NCBI RefSeq assembly: GCF_004114955.1
Contig: NZ_CP030053.1
Location: 5,084,001 to 5,148,000, forward strand
DNA: 64,000 bases
From: Bradyrhizobium guangzhouense
GTDB taxonomy: Bacteria; Pseudomonadota; Alphaproteobacteria; Rhizobiales; Xanthobacteraceae
Reading direction: 5' to 3'
Part shown: piece after piece, positions 24,527 through 34,748 of the stretch
Layout of the letters: each line of letters starts with the position of its first letter
Numbering within the stretch: position 1 is the first letter of the stretch
The notes under the pieces: generated by a model
The model's input: the letters and a program-made list of their open reading frames with translations, nothing else
The model's database searches: none
What the model was told of the DNA's origin: nothing
Position numbers and translations under genes: made by a program

Positions 24527-27500
24527 GCGGAGTCTCCAAAGGGGCGGCGGCTTTGGCGCCTTGTTTCTTGTGTACCATACTGAACACCACGGGAACAAAC
24601 ATCAGCGTGGCGAAAGTTGCAAAGATCAGACCGCCGATCACGGCGCGGCCAAGCGGCGCATTCTGCTCGCCACCCTCACCGAGCCCTAATGCCATCGGGG
24701 CCATGCCGATGATCATGGCGAGCGCCGTCATCAGCACCGGGCGGAACCGGACGAAGCCGGCTTCGAGCGCCGCGGCGATGGGATCGCCCAGCTCCTGATA
24801 GCGCTCGCGGGCAAACGAGATCACCAGCACGCTGTTGGCGGTGGCGACGCCCATGCACATGATGGCCCCGGTCAGCGCCGGGACCGACAGCGTCGTCTGG
24901 GTCGTGAACAGCATCCAGACGATGCCGGCGAGCGCGGCCGGCAGCGCGGTGATGATCACGAACGGATCGGACCAGGACTGGAAGTTCACCACGATCAGGA
25001 AATAGATCAGCACGACGGCGCCAAGCAGGCCGAACAACAGGCCGGTGAAGGCACTGTTCATGGTCTGCACCTGGCCGAGCAGCACGACCGACGAGCCCTT
25101 AGGCACCTCCTTGGCGGTGTCCGCAATCAACTGGCGGATGTCATTGGAGACCGCGCCGAGATCGCGGCCCGAGGTCGTCGCAAAGATCTGCACCATCGAC
25201 TGGATGTCGTATTGCGAGACCACCGCGCTCGAGGTCGAGCGCTTGATGTCGGCGATGCCGCCGAGGATCGGCGACTGCGAATTGCCTGATGCCGTGATCG
25301 GCAGCGTCTGCAGCGCGCTGAGCGAATCGATCTGATATTGCGGCGTCTGCATCACGATCGAATAGGACACACCGTTATCAGGATTCAGAAAATACGTCGG
25401 CGCGACCTGCGAGGAGCCGGCGAGGTTGACCACGAGGCTGTTGGTGACGTCGCGCTCGGTGAGGCCGACATATTGCGCGCGGGTGCGGTCGACATCGATG
25501 TTGAAGGTCGGGTTGCTCGGCGACTGCTGGATGCGCGCATCGGCAACGCCCGGGATCCGGCGGACCTTGGCCAGCAGGTTGTTGGCATAGGCGAAGTTGG
25601 CGCCGAGATTGGCGCCGCGGATCTGCAGGTCGATCGGCGCCGGCGCACCGAAGTTCAGGATCTGGCTGACGATGTCTGCGGGGAGGAACGCGAAGCTCAC
25701 GCCCGGGAACAGCCGCGGCAGCTGCTCGCGCAGCACTTTCACGTGCTCTTCGGTCGGCTTGTGGCCTTCCCTGAGCTTGATCTGGATGTCGCCGTCCTGC
25801 GGACCGATCACGCCGGTGTTGTTGTAGGTCATGTTGATGCCGGAGATCGGCATGCCGATGTTGTCGGTCATGGTCTCGATCTCGCCTGGAATCAGCTTGC
25901 GGACAGCCTTCTGCACGTCGGCGAGCTGGTTGGCCGTCTCCTCGACGCGGGTGCCGACCTGGGTGCGGACATGCATCAGGATGTTGCCCGCGTCCACCGC
26001 AGGGAAGAAGTTGCGTCCGAGGAACGGCACCAACGCGAAGGACGCGCCGACCACGCACAGGAAGCCGATGACGAACACCGGACGATGCGCCAGCGCCAGA
26101 CCCAGCAGACCGCGGTAACCGCCCCGAATGCGTTCGAACCGGGCCTCGAAACCGCGCTGGAACCAGACGAGGGGATTGCGCGACTTCGGCGGTTCGCCCT
26201 CGTGATGGACATGCGCATGCAGCAGATAGTTCGCCATGGTCGGCACCAGCGTACGCGACAGGATGAACGACCAGATCATTGCGAACATCACCGCTTCGGC
26301 CATGGGCACGAACAGGAAGCGCGCGACGCCGGTGAGGAAGAACATCGGCACGAACACGATGCAGATACAGAGCAGCGAGACGAAGGCCGGCGTCACGATC
26401 TGGTTGGCGCCATCGAGGATCGACTGCTCGACAGGCTTGCCCTGCTCGAGGTGGTAATTGATGTTCTCGATGGTGACAGTTGCGTCGTCGACGAGGATGC
26501 CGACCGCGAGCGCGAGACCGCCGAGCGTCATGATGTTCAGCGTCTCGCCGATCGCCGACAGCATGATGATGGCGCCGAGCACCGAGAGCGGGATCGAGAC
26601 CGCGATGATGATGGTCGAGCGCCAGCTGCCAAGGAACAAGAGGATCATGACACTGGTGAGCAGCGCTGCGATCACGCCTTCGAAGGCGACGCCTTCGATC
26701 GCGCCGCGGACGAACACCGACTGGTCGCCGATGAAGCCGATCTTCAGCGCATCCGGCATCTGATCCTTGACGTCGATCACCTTCTGCTTGATGCCGGCGA
26801 TGATGTCGAGCGTGGAGGTCGCGCCCGCCTTCAGCACCATCATCAGTACCGAGCGGTTGCCGTCGACATGGACGATATTGGTCTGCGGGGGATTGCCGTC
26901 GCGCACGGACGCGACGTCGCGCACATAGACCATGGCGCCGTTGACCGTCTTGATCGGCAGGTTGCCGAGCTCGTCGATCTTGAGCGGCGAGTTGTTGAGC
27001 TGGATGTTGTACTCGAAAGTCCCGATCTTCTGGGTACCGACTGGCGTGATCAGGTTTTGCGCGGCGAGCGCATTGGCGACATCCTGGCCGGACAGGCCGC
27101 GCGCCTGGAGCGCGGTCGGGTCGAGATCAATCGTTACCTGGCGCTGCTTGCCGCCGAATGGATACGGGATCGCCGCGCCCGGCACGGTGACGAGCGGGGT
27201 GCGAAGCTGGTTGATGCCGATGTCGGCGAGGTTCTGCTCGGTCAGGCCGTCGCCCGACAGCGCCACCTGGAGGATCGGCACGGTCGAGGCGGAGTAGTTC
27301 AGGATCAAGGGCGGGGTCGCGCCCGGCGGCATCTGCTTGATCAGCGTCTGCGAGATCGCGGTCACCTGCGCATTGGCGGTGCGGATGTCGACATTGGGCT
27401 GGAAGAAGATCTTGATGATGCCAAAACCGTTATAGGAGTTGGCGGTGATGTGCTCGATGTCGTTGACGGTCGTCGTCAGCGCCCGCTGGAACGGCGTGGT

Positions 27501-27692
27501 GATGCGGCCCGACATCTGATCGGGCGGCAGACCCGTATACTGCCAGACCACACCGATCACGGGGATGCGGATGTCCGGAAAGATGTCGGTCGGCGTCCGC
27601 AGCGCCGCGAGCGGTCCGATGATCAGAAGCAGGAGCGCCAGCACGACAAACGTGTAGGGCCGGCTCAGGGCAATACGAACCAGAGCAATCAT
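24513..27692 (-). CDS. RND efflux transporter, permease subunit
   Basis: A 1059-residue inner-membrane proton-driven exporter with the twelve-helix, two-loop RND plan. The first helix (TFVVLALLLLIIGPLAAL) is followed by a large periplasmic loop. Helix four carries the proton-relay aspartates in VGILVDDATVTIENI. The second periplasmic loop spans roughly residues 560-860. The sequence PTDIFPDIRIPVIGVVWQYTG near residue 33 is typical of the AcrB/HAE1 superfamily branch found with unlinked outer-membrane factors. It is the first gene of a two-gene unit with the adaptor. The exported compound cannot be told from sequence. Confidence 0.94.
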   Translation of the reverse strand: MIALVRIALSRPYTFVVLALLLLIIGPLAALRTPTDIFPDIRIPVIGVVWQYTGLPPDQMSGRITTPFQRALTTTVNDIEHITANSYNGFGIIKIFFQPNVDIRTANAQVTAISQTLIKQMPPGATPPLILNYSASTVPILQVALSGDGLTEQNLADIGINQLRTPLVTVPGAAIPYPFGGKQRQVTIDLDPTALQARGLSGQDVANALAAQNLITPVGTQKIGTFEYNIQLNNSPLKIDELGNLPIKTVNGAMVYVRDVASVRDGNPPQTNIVHVDGNRSVLMMVLKAGATSTLDIIAGIKQKVIDVKDQMPDALKIGFIGDQSVFVRGAIEGVAFEGVIAALLTSVMILLFLGSWRSTIIIAVSIPLSVLGAIIMLSAIGETLNIMTLGGLALAVGILVDDATVTIENINYHLEQGKPVEQSILDGANQIVTPAFVSLLCICIVFVPMFFLTGVARFLFVPMAEAVMFAMIWSFILSRTLVPTMANYLLHAHVHHEGEPPKSRNPLVWFQRGFEARFERIRGGYRGLLGLALAHRPVFVIGFLCVVGASFALVPFLGRNFFPAVDAGNILMHVRTQVGTRVEETANQLADVQKAVRKLIPGEIETMTDNIGMPISGINMTYNNTGVIGPQDGDIQIKLREGHKPTEEHVKVLREQLPRLFPGVSFAFLPADIVSQILNFGAPAPIDLQIRGANLGANFAYANNLLAKVRRIPGVADARIQQSPSNPTFNIDVDRTRAQYVGLTERDVTNSLVVNLAGSSQVAPTYFLNPDNGVSYSIVMQTPQYQIDSLSALQTLPITASGNSQSPILGGIADIKRSTSSAVVSQYDIQSMVQIFATTSGRDLGAVSNDIRQLIADTAKEVPKGSSVVLLGQVQTMNSAFTGLLFGLLGAVVLIYFLIVVNFQSWSDPFVIITALPAALAGIVWMLFTTQTTLSVPALTGAIMCMGVATANSVLVISFARERYQELGDPIAAALEAGFVRFRPVLMTALAMIIGMAPMALGLGEGGEQNAPLGRAVIGGLIFATFATLMFVPVVFSMVHKKQGAKAAAPLETPHVAH

Positions 27693-27860
27693 TCGTCAGG
27701 CAATTCCAGGTCAAGCGAGAATGCGGAATCCGCCCCCACGGCGATCCCGCCCCCGGTTTACCTGAGCACCGCCGGAAACGCTAACCTCCGGCGGCATGCC
27801 TGAATTCACTTCCCTGCTACCGCACTGCGGAATCTACATCGCAGCTATGCGAAAGCCCGT

Positions 27861-29555
27861 TCAGGCAGCACGCACGGAATTCAGGAACTTGCCGACTTCG
27901 AGCTTGAGCCGGCTCGAGTCGCGGGACAGCATTTGTGCCGCCGAAAGCACCTGGGAGGACGCGGAGCCCGTCTCTGAGGCGCCGCGCTGGACATCGCCGA
28001 CGTTGGACGAGACCTGCTGGGTGCCCTGAGCTGCTTGCTGCACGTTGCGCGCGATCTCCTGGGTCGCCGCGCCCTGCTGCTCGACGGCTGCCGCGATCGC
28101 GGAAGAGATCTCTGACAGGCGCGCGATGGTGCCGCTGATTTCGCTGATGGCTGTCACCGACTCCTGGGTCGCGGCCTGGATGCCGCCGACCTGCTGGCCG
28201 ATTTCGCCGGTCGCCTTGGCGGTTTGCTCGGCGAGCGCCTTCACTTCGGAGGCGACCACCGCGAAGCCGCGGCCGGCCTCGCCCGCCCGCGCGGCCTCGA
28301 TCGTCGCGTTCAGTGCGAGCAGGTTGGTCTGGCCGGCGATGGCATTGATCAGTTCGACGACGTCGCCGATCCGCGATGCGGCCCGCGACAATTCGCTGAC
28401 ACGATCAGTGGTGGCCCGGGCCTGACTGACCGCGTCGCCGGCCATCCTGGAGGAATCCTGAACCTGCCGGCTGATCTCGCGTACCGTGGACGACATTTCC
28501 TCTGCGGCCGATGCCACCGAATGAACGTTGGCGGAAGCCTCCTCGGACCCGGCTGCAACGACGACTGACAATTCCTGCGCCCGCCCGGCGGTCGAGGACA
28601 GCGTCGATGCAGAAGCCTCGAGCTCGGTTGCCGCCGACGACACAGTCTCGACGATCTCGCCGATTGCGGCCTCGAAGCCATCGGCGAGCTTGGTCATGTC
28701 GGCCTTGCGCTGGCCCTCGGCACGGCGCTGCACCGCCTGCACCTCGTCGCGGCTGAAACGGATGATCGTCTGCACGGTCTGGAGATTGCGCAGCGCCTCG
28801 CCGATCTCGTCGTCCCGCGTGACGACGATGCGGTTATCGAGCTTGTCCTGGACCAGGTTGACGAGGGTGTCGTTCAGGTGCTGCATCGGCTCCCGGATGG
28901 CCCGCATGGTTGCAAGGCCGGCGAAGCCGACGATGCCGGAGCCGACGACGCCCAGCAGCGACAGGATCGAGCTGGCCGAACCACTGGTGGACAACGCGCC
29001 GCCGACCGCAAGCGCGAGGATGAACAGAGTCTGGAGCGTCATCATCGTGACGAGCCGCGCCTTCAGCGTCCTGGTGAGGATGGCAAAACGGTCGAGCCAG
29101 GAGCGGCGGCGGATGATGCCGGCATCGACTCGATAGCCGTGCGGCTTCTTTTCGCGAATCGCGGCGTAGACCTCTTCTGCAAGCTTGCGCTGATCGGCCG
29201 GCAGCCTGGTGCGAATGGAGGTATAGCCCTTGACCTGACCGTTCTCGCGGATCGGGGAGGCTGTCGCCAGCACCCAGTAGAAGTCGCCGTTCTTGCGTCG
29301 GTTCTTGACCGCGCCAAGCCAGGGCTTGCCGGCCTTCAACGTATCCCAGAGGTTGTCGAACGCCTCCGGCGGCATATCAGGGTGACGGACGATGTTGTGC
29401 GGCTGGCCCATGAGCTCCGCAGACGTGAAGCCTGCGGCGGCGAGGAAGTCCTCGTTGAAATAAGTGAGCTTGCCCTTGAGGTCGGTGCGGGAGACGATCA
29501 ACGTCTCGTCGCTGACGGGATATTCGACGTCTGTAACGGGAAGGTTCTTGCGCAT
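27861..29555 (-). CDS. Methyl-accepting chemotaxis protein with N-terminal PAS domain (Aer-like)
   Basis: A 564-residue chemoreceptor. A PAS domain (about residues 10-125: [42 protein letters not shown]) precedes two closely spaced hydrophobic segments (about 165-215), a HAMP-like stretch and a C-terminal signalling domain whose tip is [20 protein letters not shown]. The aerotaxis receptor Aer has this layout, so redox or oxygen sensing through a PAS cofactor is likely. MRKNLPVTD at 29555 is preceded by GGAGG six bases upstream, which decides it over the longer frame at 29630. The coding sequence shares a 50-base identical stretch with the neighbouring chemoreceptor. Confidence 0.92.
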   Translation of the reverse strand: MRKNLPVTDVEYPVSDETLIVSRTDLKGKLTYFNEDFLAAAGFTSAELMGQPHNIVRHPDMPPEAFDNLWDTLKAGKPWLGAVKNRRKNGDFYWVLATASPIRENGQVKGYTSIRTRLPADQRKLAEEVYAAIREKKPHGYRVDAGIIRRRSWLDRFAILTRTLKARLVTMMTLQTLFILALAVGGALSTSGSASSILSLLGVVGSGIVGFAGLATMRAIREPMQHLNDTLVNLVQDKLDNRIVVTRDDEIGEALRNLQTVQTIIRFSRDEVQAVQRRAEGQRKADMTKLADGFEAAIGEIVETVSSAATELEASASTLSSTAGRAQELSVVVAAGSEEASANVHSVASAAEEMSSTVREISRQVQDSSRMAGDAVSQARATTDRVSELSRAASRIGDVVELINAIAGQTNLLALNATIEAARAGEAGRGFAVVASEVKALAEQTAKATGEIGQQVGGIQAATQESVTAISEISGTIARLSEISSAIAAAVEQQGAATQEIARNVQQAAQGTQQVSSNVGDVQRGASETGSASSQVLSAAQMLSRDSSRLKLEVGKFLNSVRAA

Positions 29556-29639
29556 CGGGCCTCCAAACGAACGACCGGGGTTCATTCCAATCGAACGGCC
29601 GATATTCGAGTCGTCTGCAGCAATCCTCATAAAGCGAAT

Positions 29640-29732
29640 TTAACTATCAATGAAGCTGGACTCCCGTGGCTCTACGGGCAGCTCCCCATGATGCTACCTG
29701 CAAGCGACACCGGGCTACCAATGGCATAAAGA
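29640..29732. other. Structured intergenic segment between two chemoreceptor genes
   Basis: This part of the 232-base gap carries CCCGT/ACGGG arms around 29673-29688 and two copies of GCTACC about 30 bases apart, ahead of a strong T-tailed hairpin on the + strand. Read leftward it is the leader of the PAS chemoreceptor gene. Read rightward it would be a short RNA ending at the terminator. I do not recognise a known riboswitch family in it. It may be a conserved leader or a small RNA; the evidence is only structural. Confidence 0.3.
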
Positions 29733-29763
29733 AAATGAGCGGCGCTGGGGGCGCCGCTCATTT
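29733..29763. terminator. Bidirectional intrinsic terminator
   Basis: AAATGAGCGGCGC (29733-29745) and GCGCCGCTCATTT (29751-29763) form a perfect 13-bp stem with a five-base loop. On the + strand it runs into seven or more T residues; on the - strand into TTTTCTTT. It lies 25 bases after the stop of the leftward chemoreceptor at 29788, which it should terminate. Confidence 0.88.
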
Positions 29764-29787
29764 TTTTAAACCACAGATGCTCGAGAG

Positions 29788-31479
29788 CTACGCGGCGCGC
29801 ACGTTGGTCAGGAACTTGCCGACCTCGGTCTTCAGCCGGCTCGAATCGTTGGACAGCATCTGCGCCGCCGAGAGCACTTGCGAGGAGGCCGTGCCGGTCT
29901 CGATCGCACCGCGCTGCACGTCGGTGATGTTGGAGGAGACCTGCTGGGTGCCCTGGGCCGCCTGCTGCACGTTGCGGGCGATTTCCTGGGTCGCAGCGCC
30001 CTGCTCTTCCACCGCAGCCGCGATCGCCGAGGAAATCTCCGAGAGACGCTCGATGGTCGAGGAGATCTCCTTGATCGCGCCGACCGAGTCGTTGGTTGCC
30101 GCCTGGATGCCGGAGATCTGCTGGCCGATCTCGCCGGTCGCCTTGGCGGTCTGCTCGGCGAGCGCCTTCACTTCGGAGGCGACCACCGCGAAGCCGCGGC
30201 CAGCTTCACCGGCGCGCGCCGCCTCGATGGTGGCGTTCAGCGCCAGCAGGTTGGTCTGGCCCGCAATGGTGTTGATCAGCTCCACGACGTCGCCGATGCG
30301 CGCGGCAGCCTTGGACAGCTCGCTGACGCGCTCGGTGGTGGCACGGGCCTGGCCGACGGCGTCACCCGCCATCCGCGCCGATTCCTGCACCTGGCGGCTG
30401 ATCTCACCGACCGAGGAGGCCATTTCTTCGGTCGCGGAAGCGACCGACTGGACGTTGGTGGAGGCTTCTTCCGAAGCCGAGGCAACCGTCGTCGCCATCC
30501 GCTGCGAGCGGTCGGCGGTCGAGGTCAGCGTCGAGGCGGAGGCCTCCAGCTGGGTCGAGGCAGACGATACGGTCTGGACGATCTCGCCGATCATCGTCTC
30601 GAATTCGCGGGTGATGTTGTCGACGCGGCGGCCGCGCTCGATCTTGGCCTCGGCGTCGGCCGCGGCGGCCTCGTCGGCTGCCTTCTTGGCGATCAGCGCC
30701 TCCTTGAACACCTGGAGCACGTCGGCCATTGCGCCAATCTCGGTCTTCTCGCCGCGGTGCGGGACCTCCGCGGAGAGATCGCCGCGGCCGAGCGCCTGCA
30801 TCGGCTGCGTGATCGAGTTGATACCGTTGGAGACGTCGTGGACGAGGGTGAAGCCGACGCCGATGCCGGTGATCACGGCAGCACCGAGGATGACCGCGAC
30901 CAGCATGAACGCGAACGAATAGCTGTCGGCGGCATCCTGAGCCGCCTGATCTCCGCCCTTGGTGTTCAGCTCGATATCCTTGGCCAGGATTGCATCCGCC
31001 TCAAGCCCGATCTTGTTGACAGTCTTCGCGTTCAGCTCGTGCGCCTCGTGGGGGATCTTGCCGGCCTCCTGACGCGACAGCGCCATAACTTCCTGCGTGC
31101 CCTTCTTGTAGGCATCCCAAGCCTTGGACCACTGGTCGTAAAGCGCGCGCTCTTCGGGCGACGTAATCATGGTCTCATACGTCTTGCGGAATTTGGTATT
31201 CGCCTCGACGACGGTCGCAAGCGTCTTCTCAGCCGCGAGTTTCTCTTCCAGAGTTTCCGCCAACATGTGCTCGCGGATAACGTTGCGATAGGTGATGACG
31301 CCGGCGCGGAGATCGCCGATCACCCGCACGCTCGGCATCCAGCTTGTCGTGATGTCGCTGGTGTTTGCATTCATCGACCGCATCTTCATGACGGCGAGCA
31401 GGCCCATGCCGGCCATTGCGACCAGCAGGAACGCCACGACACTGATGATCTTGGCGCGGATGGAAATCTTGGCGAGCAT
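29788..31479 (-). CDS. Methyl-accepting chemotaxis protein, membrane receptor
   Basis: A 563-residue classical chemoreceptor. The first transmembrane helix is at about residues 10-30 ([19 protein letters not shown]). A periplasmic four-helix-bundle-type sensor follows (about 32-185, MCP-N/4HB-like with the sequence [14 protein letters not shown]). The second transmembrane helix is at about 188-210. Then come a HAMP domain (about 211-265) and a signalling domain with tip [20 protein letters not shown]. Alternating alanine/serine/glutamate heptads around QLEASASTL and [13 protein letters not shown] are methylation-type helices. The start is at 31479, preceded by AGAGACC. The ligand is unknown. 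Its tip is nearly identical at DNA level to the next receptor. Confidence 0.94.
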   Translation of the reverse strand: MLAKISIRAKIISVVAFLLVAMAGMGLLAVMKMRSMNANTSDITTSWMPSVRVIGDLRAGVITYRNVIREHMLAETLEEKLAAEKTLATVVEANTKFRKTYETMITSPEERALYDQWSKAWDAYKKGTQEVMALSRQEAGKIPHEAHELNAKTVNKIGLEADAILAKDIELNTKGGDQAAQDAADSYSFAFMLVAVILGAAVITGIGVGFTLVHDVSNGINSITQPMQALGRGDLSAEVPHRGEKTEIGAMADVLQVFKEALIAKKAADEAAAADAEAKIERGRRVDNITREFETMIGEIVQTVSSASTQLEASASTLTSTADRSQRMATTVASASEEASTNVQSVASATEEMASSVGEISRQVQESARMAGDAVGQARATTERVSELSKAAARIGDVVELINTIAGQTNLLALNATIEAARAGEAGRGFAVVASEVKALAEQTAKATGEIGQQISGIQAATNDSVGAIKEISSTIERLSEISSAIAAAVEEQGAATQEIARNVQQAAQGTQQVSSNITDVQRGAIETGTASSQVLSAAQMLSNDSSRLKTEVGKFLTNVRAA

Positions 31480-31646
31480 AGGCAGGTCTCTTTGCGTTGG
31501 CGCGGCGGCGCGTCCTGAAATAAGGGATCAACCAAAAGCAGCGGCGCCGACACCCAACAACAAAGCGACTGGGCAGTTGTTAACTACGACTCCGTACGAG
31601 CACGGAACCTCAAAGAAGTGAATGAGGACCTAAAAATGCCCTGCGC

Positions 31647-32921
31647 TCAGCGCATGAGCCTCATCGCATCCGAGAAAAACTCCGGCCCGCCGAAGTTGCC
31701 GGACTTAAGCGCGAGCAGCATCTCACCTGCCGTGGCACCTACCGCGCGCAGCACCGGGACGCCCGCGGCGATCTCCGCTCCCACGAGAAATCCGGGAATC
31801 CTCAACCGATCAACCACCGCCCCTGAGGTCTCGCCGCCTGCGACGATCAGCCGCCGCACACCTGATTTCACGAGATTTTCGGCGATGTCGGCCATCGTCT
31901 GCTCGATCGCGTGTCCGGCAGCGTCGCGGCCGTGGCGCGCCTGAAGCGCGGCGACGTCGGCAGGCGTCGCGCTCGACGCAATCAGCACGGGACCCTGGGC
32001 CAATCGCGGCCCCGCCCAATCCAACGCGCGCTGCGCTTCATTGGCACCCGTAAGAATACGGTCGGTGTCGAGATGTAACACCGGCATGACACGCTCGGCA
32101 TTGGCGATCTGCTGCAAGGTGGCTTGCGAGCAGCTTCCGGCGAGGCACGCCACCTGTCCGCCGACGGTGGCATCCCGCCCGCTACTGGCAGCCGACTTGA
32201 CCTTGCCGGTCGACACCAGCGCACGGGCGAGCCCAAGGCCGATACCCGAAGCGCCGACCGACAGCCGGTGCTCCGCCGCGACGAGGCCGATGGTCTCGAG
32301 GTCGCGGTCGAACACGGCATCGATGATCGCGGCTCCGATACCCTTGCCCGAGAGTTCGGCAAGCCGGCTTCGTACCGCCTCCGCTCCGCGCGAGAGGGTC
32401 GGGAGATCGACGAGACCGATCTGCGTCCTGCTCTGCCGCGACAGGACGCGCACCAGGTTTGAATCGTGCATCGGGTTGAGCGGGTGATCCTTCAGGGGGC
32501 TCTCGTTCAGCGGCACGGCGCCGACGAACAGATTGCCCTGATAGACGGTGCGGCCGTTCTCGGGGAAAGCCGGCGTCACCAGGACGACGGCCTCGTCGCA
32601 ATCGGCGCGCAGCGCGTCCATGACCGGTCCGATATTGCCCGCGTCCGTGGAATCGAAGGTCGAGCAGATCTTGAACAGCACATTGCTCGCGCCGCGGCCG
32701 CGCAGCCATTTATCGGCCGCACGCGAACGCGACACCGCGAGCCCCGGCTCGATCGAACGGCTCTTCAGCGACACCACGACGGCGTCGACCTCCGGCAGAT
32801 CAAGATCGTCGGCGGGCACGCCGATGGTCTGGACTGTGCGCAGGCCCGCGCGCGTCAGCGTATTGGCGAGATCGGACGCGCCGGTGTAATCGTCGGCGAT
32901 GCAGCCCAACGCAAGGGTCAC
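31647..32921 (-). CDS. otnK: 3-oxo-tetronate kinase (DUF1537/OtnK family)
   Basis: Phosphorylates 3-oxo-tetronate with ATP to 3-oxo-tetronate 4-phosphate in threonate/erythronate catabolism. The 424-residue protein shows the N-terminal substrate domain (GCIADDYTGASDLANTL, ICSTFDSTDAGNIGPV) and the C-terminal nucleotide domain with AGGETSGAVVDRL, both typical of DUF1537 kinases. The start is a GTG at 32921 that overlaps the stop of the isomerase gene as GTGA, so translation is coupled. Last gene of the leftward ltnD-otnI-otnK unit. The set of neighbours makes the four-carbon acid sugar assignment stronger than sequence alone. Confidence 0.92.
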   Translation of the reverse strand: MTLALGCIADDYTGASDLANTLTRAGLRTVQTIGVPADDLDLPEVDAVVVSLKSRSIEPGLAVSRSRAADKWLRGRGASNVLFKICSTFDSTDAGNIGPVMDALRADCDEAVVLVTPAFPENGRTVYQGNLFVGAVPLNESPLKDHPLNPMHDSNLVRVLSRQSRTQIGLVDLPTLSRGAEAVRSRLAELSGKGIGAAIIDAVFDRDLETIGLVAAEHRLSVGASGIGLGLARALVSTGKVKSAASSGRDATVGGQVACLAGSCSQATLQQIANAERVMPVLHLDTDRILTGANEAQRALDWAGPRLAQGPVLIASSATPADVAALQARHGRDAAGHAIEQTMADIAENLVKSGVRRLIVAGGETSGAVVDRLRIPGFLVGAEIAAGVPVLRAVGATAGEMLLALKSGNFGGPEFFSDAMRLMR

Positions 32922-33700
32922 GGCTTCACTCCGGCATAGGGCTTGAACCAGGCGAGGCCATCATTGGTCTTGCCGCGTGGATTGTACTCGCAGCCGACGA
33001 AGCCTGCATAGCCGAGACGGTCGAGCTCGTCGAACAGGAACGGATAATTCAGCTCCTCGCCGTCGGGCTCGTTGCGCGAGGGAACGCTGGCGATCTGGAT
33101 ATGGCCGATGATCGGCATCATCTCGCGCAGCCGCATGGTGACGTCGCCATGGATGATCTGGCAGTGATAGATGTCGAACTGGAGCTTCAGGTTGGGAAGC
33201 CGCAACTCCTGGATCAGATCGCGCGCGAAGCCGAAATCGTTGAGGAAGTAGCCGGGCACGTTGCGCGGATTGATCGGTTCGAGAACGATATCGATGCCGT
33301 GGGCTGCGAAGAACTCGGCGGCCCATGCCACCGATTTGTAGAAGGCCTCGATCGCGAGGCGCTCGCCGCGGTTGGCGATGCCGGCCATCAAATGCAGCCG
33401 CTTGACGCCGGTAGCCTTGGCATAAGGCAGCGCCGTCTCCAGACTCGCCTTGAGATCGTTGAAGCGTGCGGGAAGCGCCGCAAAACCCTTCTCGCCGGCA
33501 TTCCAGTCGCCCGGCGGCAGGTTGAACAGCGCCTGGGTCAGTCCGTTGCGCTCGAGCCGCTCGCCAACCGCTTCGACCGGATGATCATAGGGAAAGAGAA
33601 ATTCGACGGCCGTGAATCCGGCCTGCGCGGCAGCATCGAAGCGATCGAGGAACGGCACCTCGGTGAACATCATCGAGAGGTTGGCGGCGAAACGGGGCAT
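32918..33700 (-). CDS. otnI: 2-oxo-tetronate isomerase (hydroxypyruvate isomerase family)
   Basis: Converts 2-oxo-tetronate to 3-oxo-tetronate, the step between LtnD and OtnK. The 260-residue TIM barrel starts MPRFAANLSMMFTEVPFLDRF, typical of hydroxypyruvate isomerases. Candidate metal and catalytic glutamates lie in VLEPINPRNVPGYFL and VGCEYNPRG. Its gene follows ltnD by 13 bases and overlaps otnK by 4. Hydroxypyruvate isomerase activity is the alternative, but the operon favours the tetronate reaction. Confidence 0.9.
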   Translation of the reverse strand: MPRFAANLSMMFTEVPFLDRFDAAAQAGFTAVEFLFPYDHPVEAVGERLERNGLTQALFNLPPGDWNAGEKGFAALPARFNDLKASLETALPYAKATGVKRLHLMAGIANRGERLAIEAFYKSVAWAAEFFAAHGIDIVLEPINPRNVPGYFLNDFGFARDLIQELRLPNLKLQFDIYHCQIIHGDVTMRLREMMPIIGHIQIASVPSRNEPDGEELNYPFLFDELDRLGYAGFVGCEYNPRGKTNDGLAWFKPYAGVKP

Positions 33701-33713
33701 TGGATATCCTCTT

Positions 33714-34631
33714 CTACTTGTCGCCGGGAAGCTTGACGCCGGTGACTTGCGCGTACATCCGCGCCACCGAAGCGTCGTCGTCGCGGCCCATGCCGGCGGC
33801 CGACGTCATCAGGAACATCTGAAGGGCCGCGGCCGAAACCGGCACCGGAAATCTTGCGCTGCGTGCCATGTCCTGGATGATGCCGAGGTCCTTCACGAAA
33901 ATCTCGACGGCACTGCGCGGCGTGTAGTCGCCGTCGAGCACATGCGGCATGCGGTTCTCAAACATCCAGGAATTGCCGGCGGATGCCGTGATCACCTCGT
34001 AGACCTTGCGGATGTCGAGGCCTTGCTTGGCCGCAAACGCCATCGCCTCCGAGGCAGCGGCGATGTGCACGCCGGCGAGCAGCTGGTTGATCATCTTGAA
34101 GGCCGCGCCCTGTCCTGCGGCATCGCCGAGCTCGTAGAGCTTTGCCGCCATGGCATCGAGTGCCGGACGCGCTTTGGCGAACGCGGCCGCGCTGCCGGAA
34201 GCGAGGATCGTCAGCTCACCTTGCGCGGCGCGCTGCGCACCGCCGGAGATCGGCGCATCCAGATAATGCCGGCCGGTCGCCTCCAATTGCCTGGCGAGGC
34301 GCCGCGCCACATCCGGATCCATGGTGGCCGAAGAAATGAAGACGCTGTCATCAGGCAGGGTCTCGGCGACGCCGCCCTTGCCGAACAAAATCGTCTCGGT
34401 CTGCGCCGCGTTGACGACGACGCTGACGACGATGTCCGCCCCCTTGGCCGCCTCGGCCGGCGTTGCAGCGCCAGCGCCGCCGTCCTTGACGAAACGCGCG
34501 ACCGCATCAGCCGAAACGTCGCAGCCGGTGACGGCGTGGCCGGCGCGCTTCAGCGACGTCGCCATGCCATATCCCATCGAGCCGAGCCCGATGACGGCGA
34601 TGCGCTGATGTTGTGACGTTGAGGCGGACAT
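33714..34631 (-). CDS. ltnD: L-threonate dehydrogenase (beta-hydroxyacid dehydrogenase family)
   Basis: Oxidises L-threonate at C2 with NAD+ to 2-oxo-tetronate, the first step of the pathway. The 305-residue protein has the Rossmann motif IGLGSMGYGMA, the substrate motif DAPISGGAQRAAQG, the catalytic lysine in GAAFKMINQLLAG, and a C-terminal helical domain. MSASTSQHQR at 34631 is the best start; the upstream 37 residues lie in the divergent promoter region. It is the first gene of a leftward unit and diverges from otnC, with 117 bases between them. Enzymes of this family also act on glycerate, tartronate semialdehyde or D-erythronate-like substrates. Confidence 0.9.
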   Translation of the reverse strand: MSASTSQHQRIAVIGLGSMGYGMATSLKRAGHAVTGCDVSADAVARFVKDGGAGAATPAEAAKGADIVVSVVVNAAQTETILFGKGGVAETLPDDSVFISSATMDPDVARRLARQLEATGRHYLDAPISGGAQRAAQGELTILASGSAAAFAKARPALDAMAAKLYELGDAAGQGAAFKMINQLLAGVHIAAASEAMAFAAKQGLDIRKVYEVITASAGNSWMFENRMPHVLDGDYTPRSAVEIFVKDLGIIQDMARSARFPVPVSAAALQMFLMTSAAGMGRDDDASVARMYAQVTGVKLPGDK

Positions 34632-34748
34632 GCAACTGACCCTTCGACTAGACCTTGCGAACGTTTCCCGGACGGCCGCCCTTTGCGGCGGCTCACGATC
34701 TCGAATAACACGGCTTGGCCGCGCTGCCAAAGCGTGAGACAAGCGGGC

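Noticed and set aside
25338..27803. An 821-codon open frame on the + strand, antisense to the RND permease
   Set aside because: It is a composition shadow of the GC-rich permease gene; its translation is rich in Arg, Asp and His with no recognisable domain.
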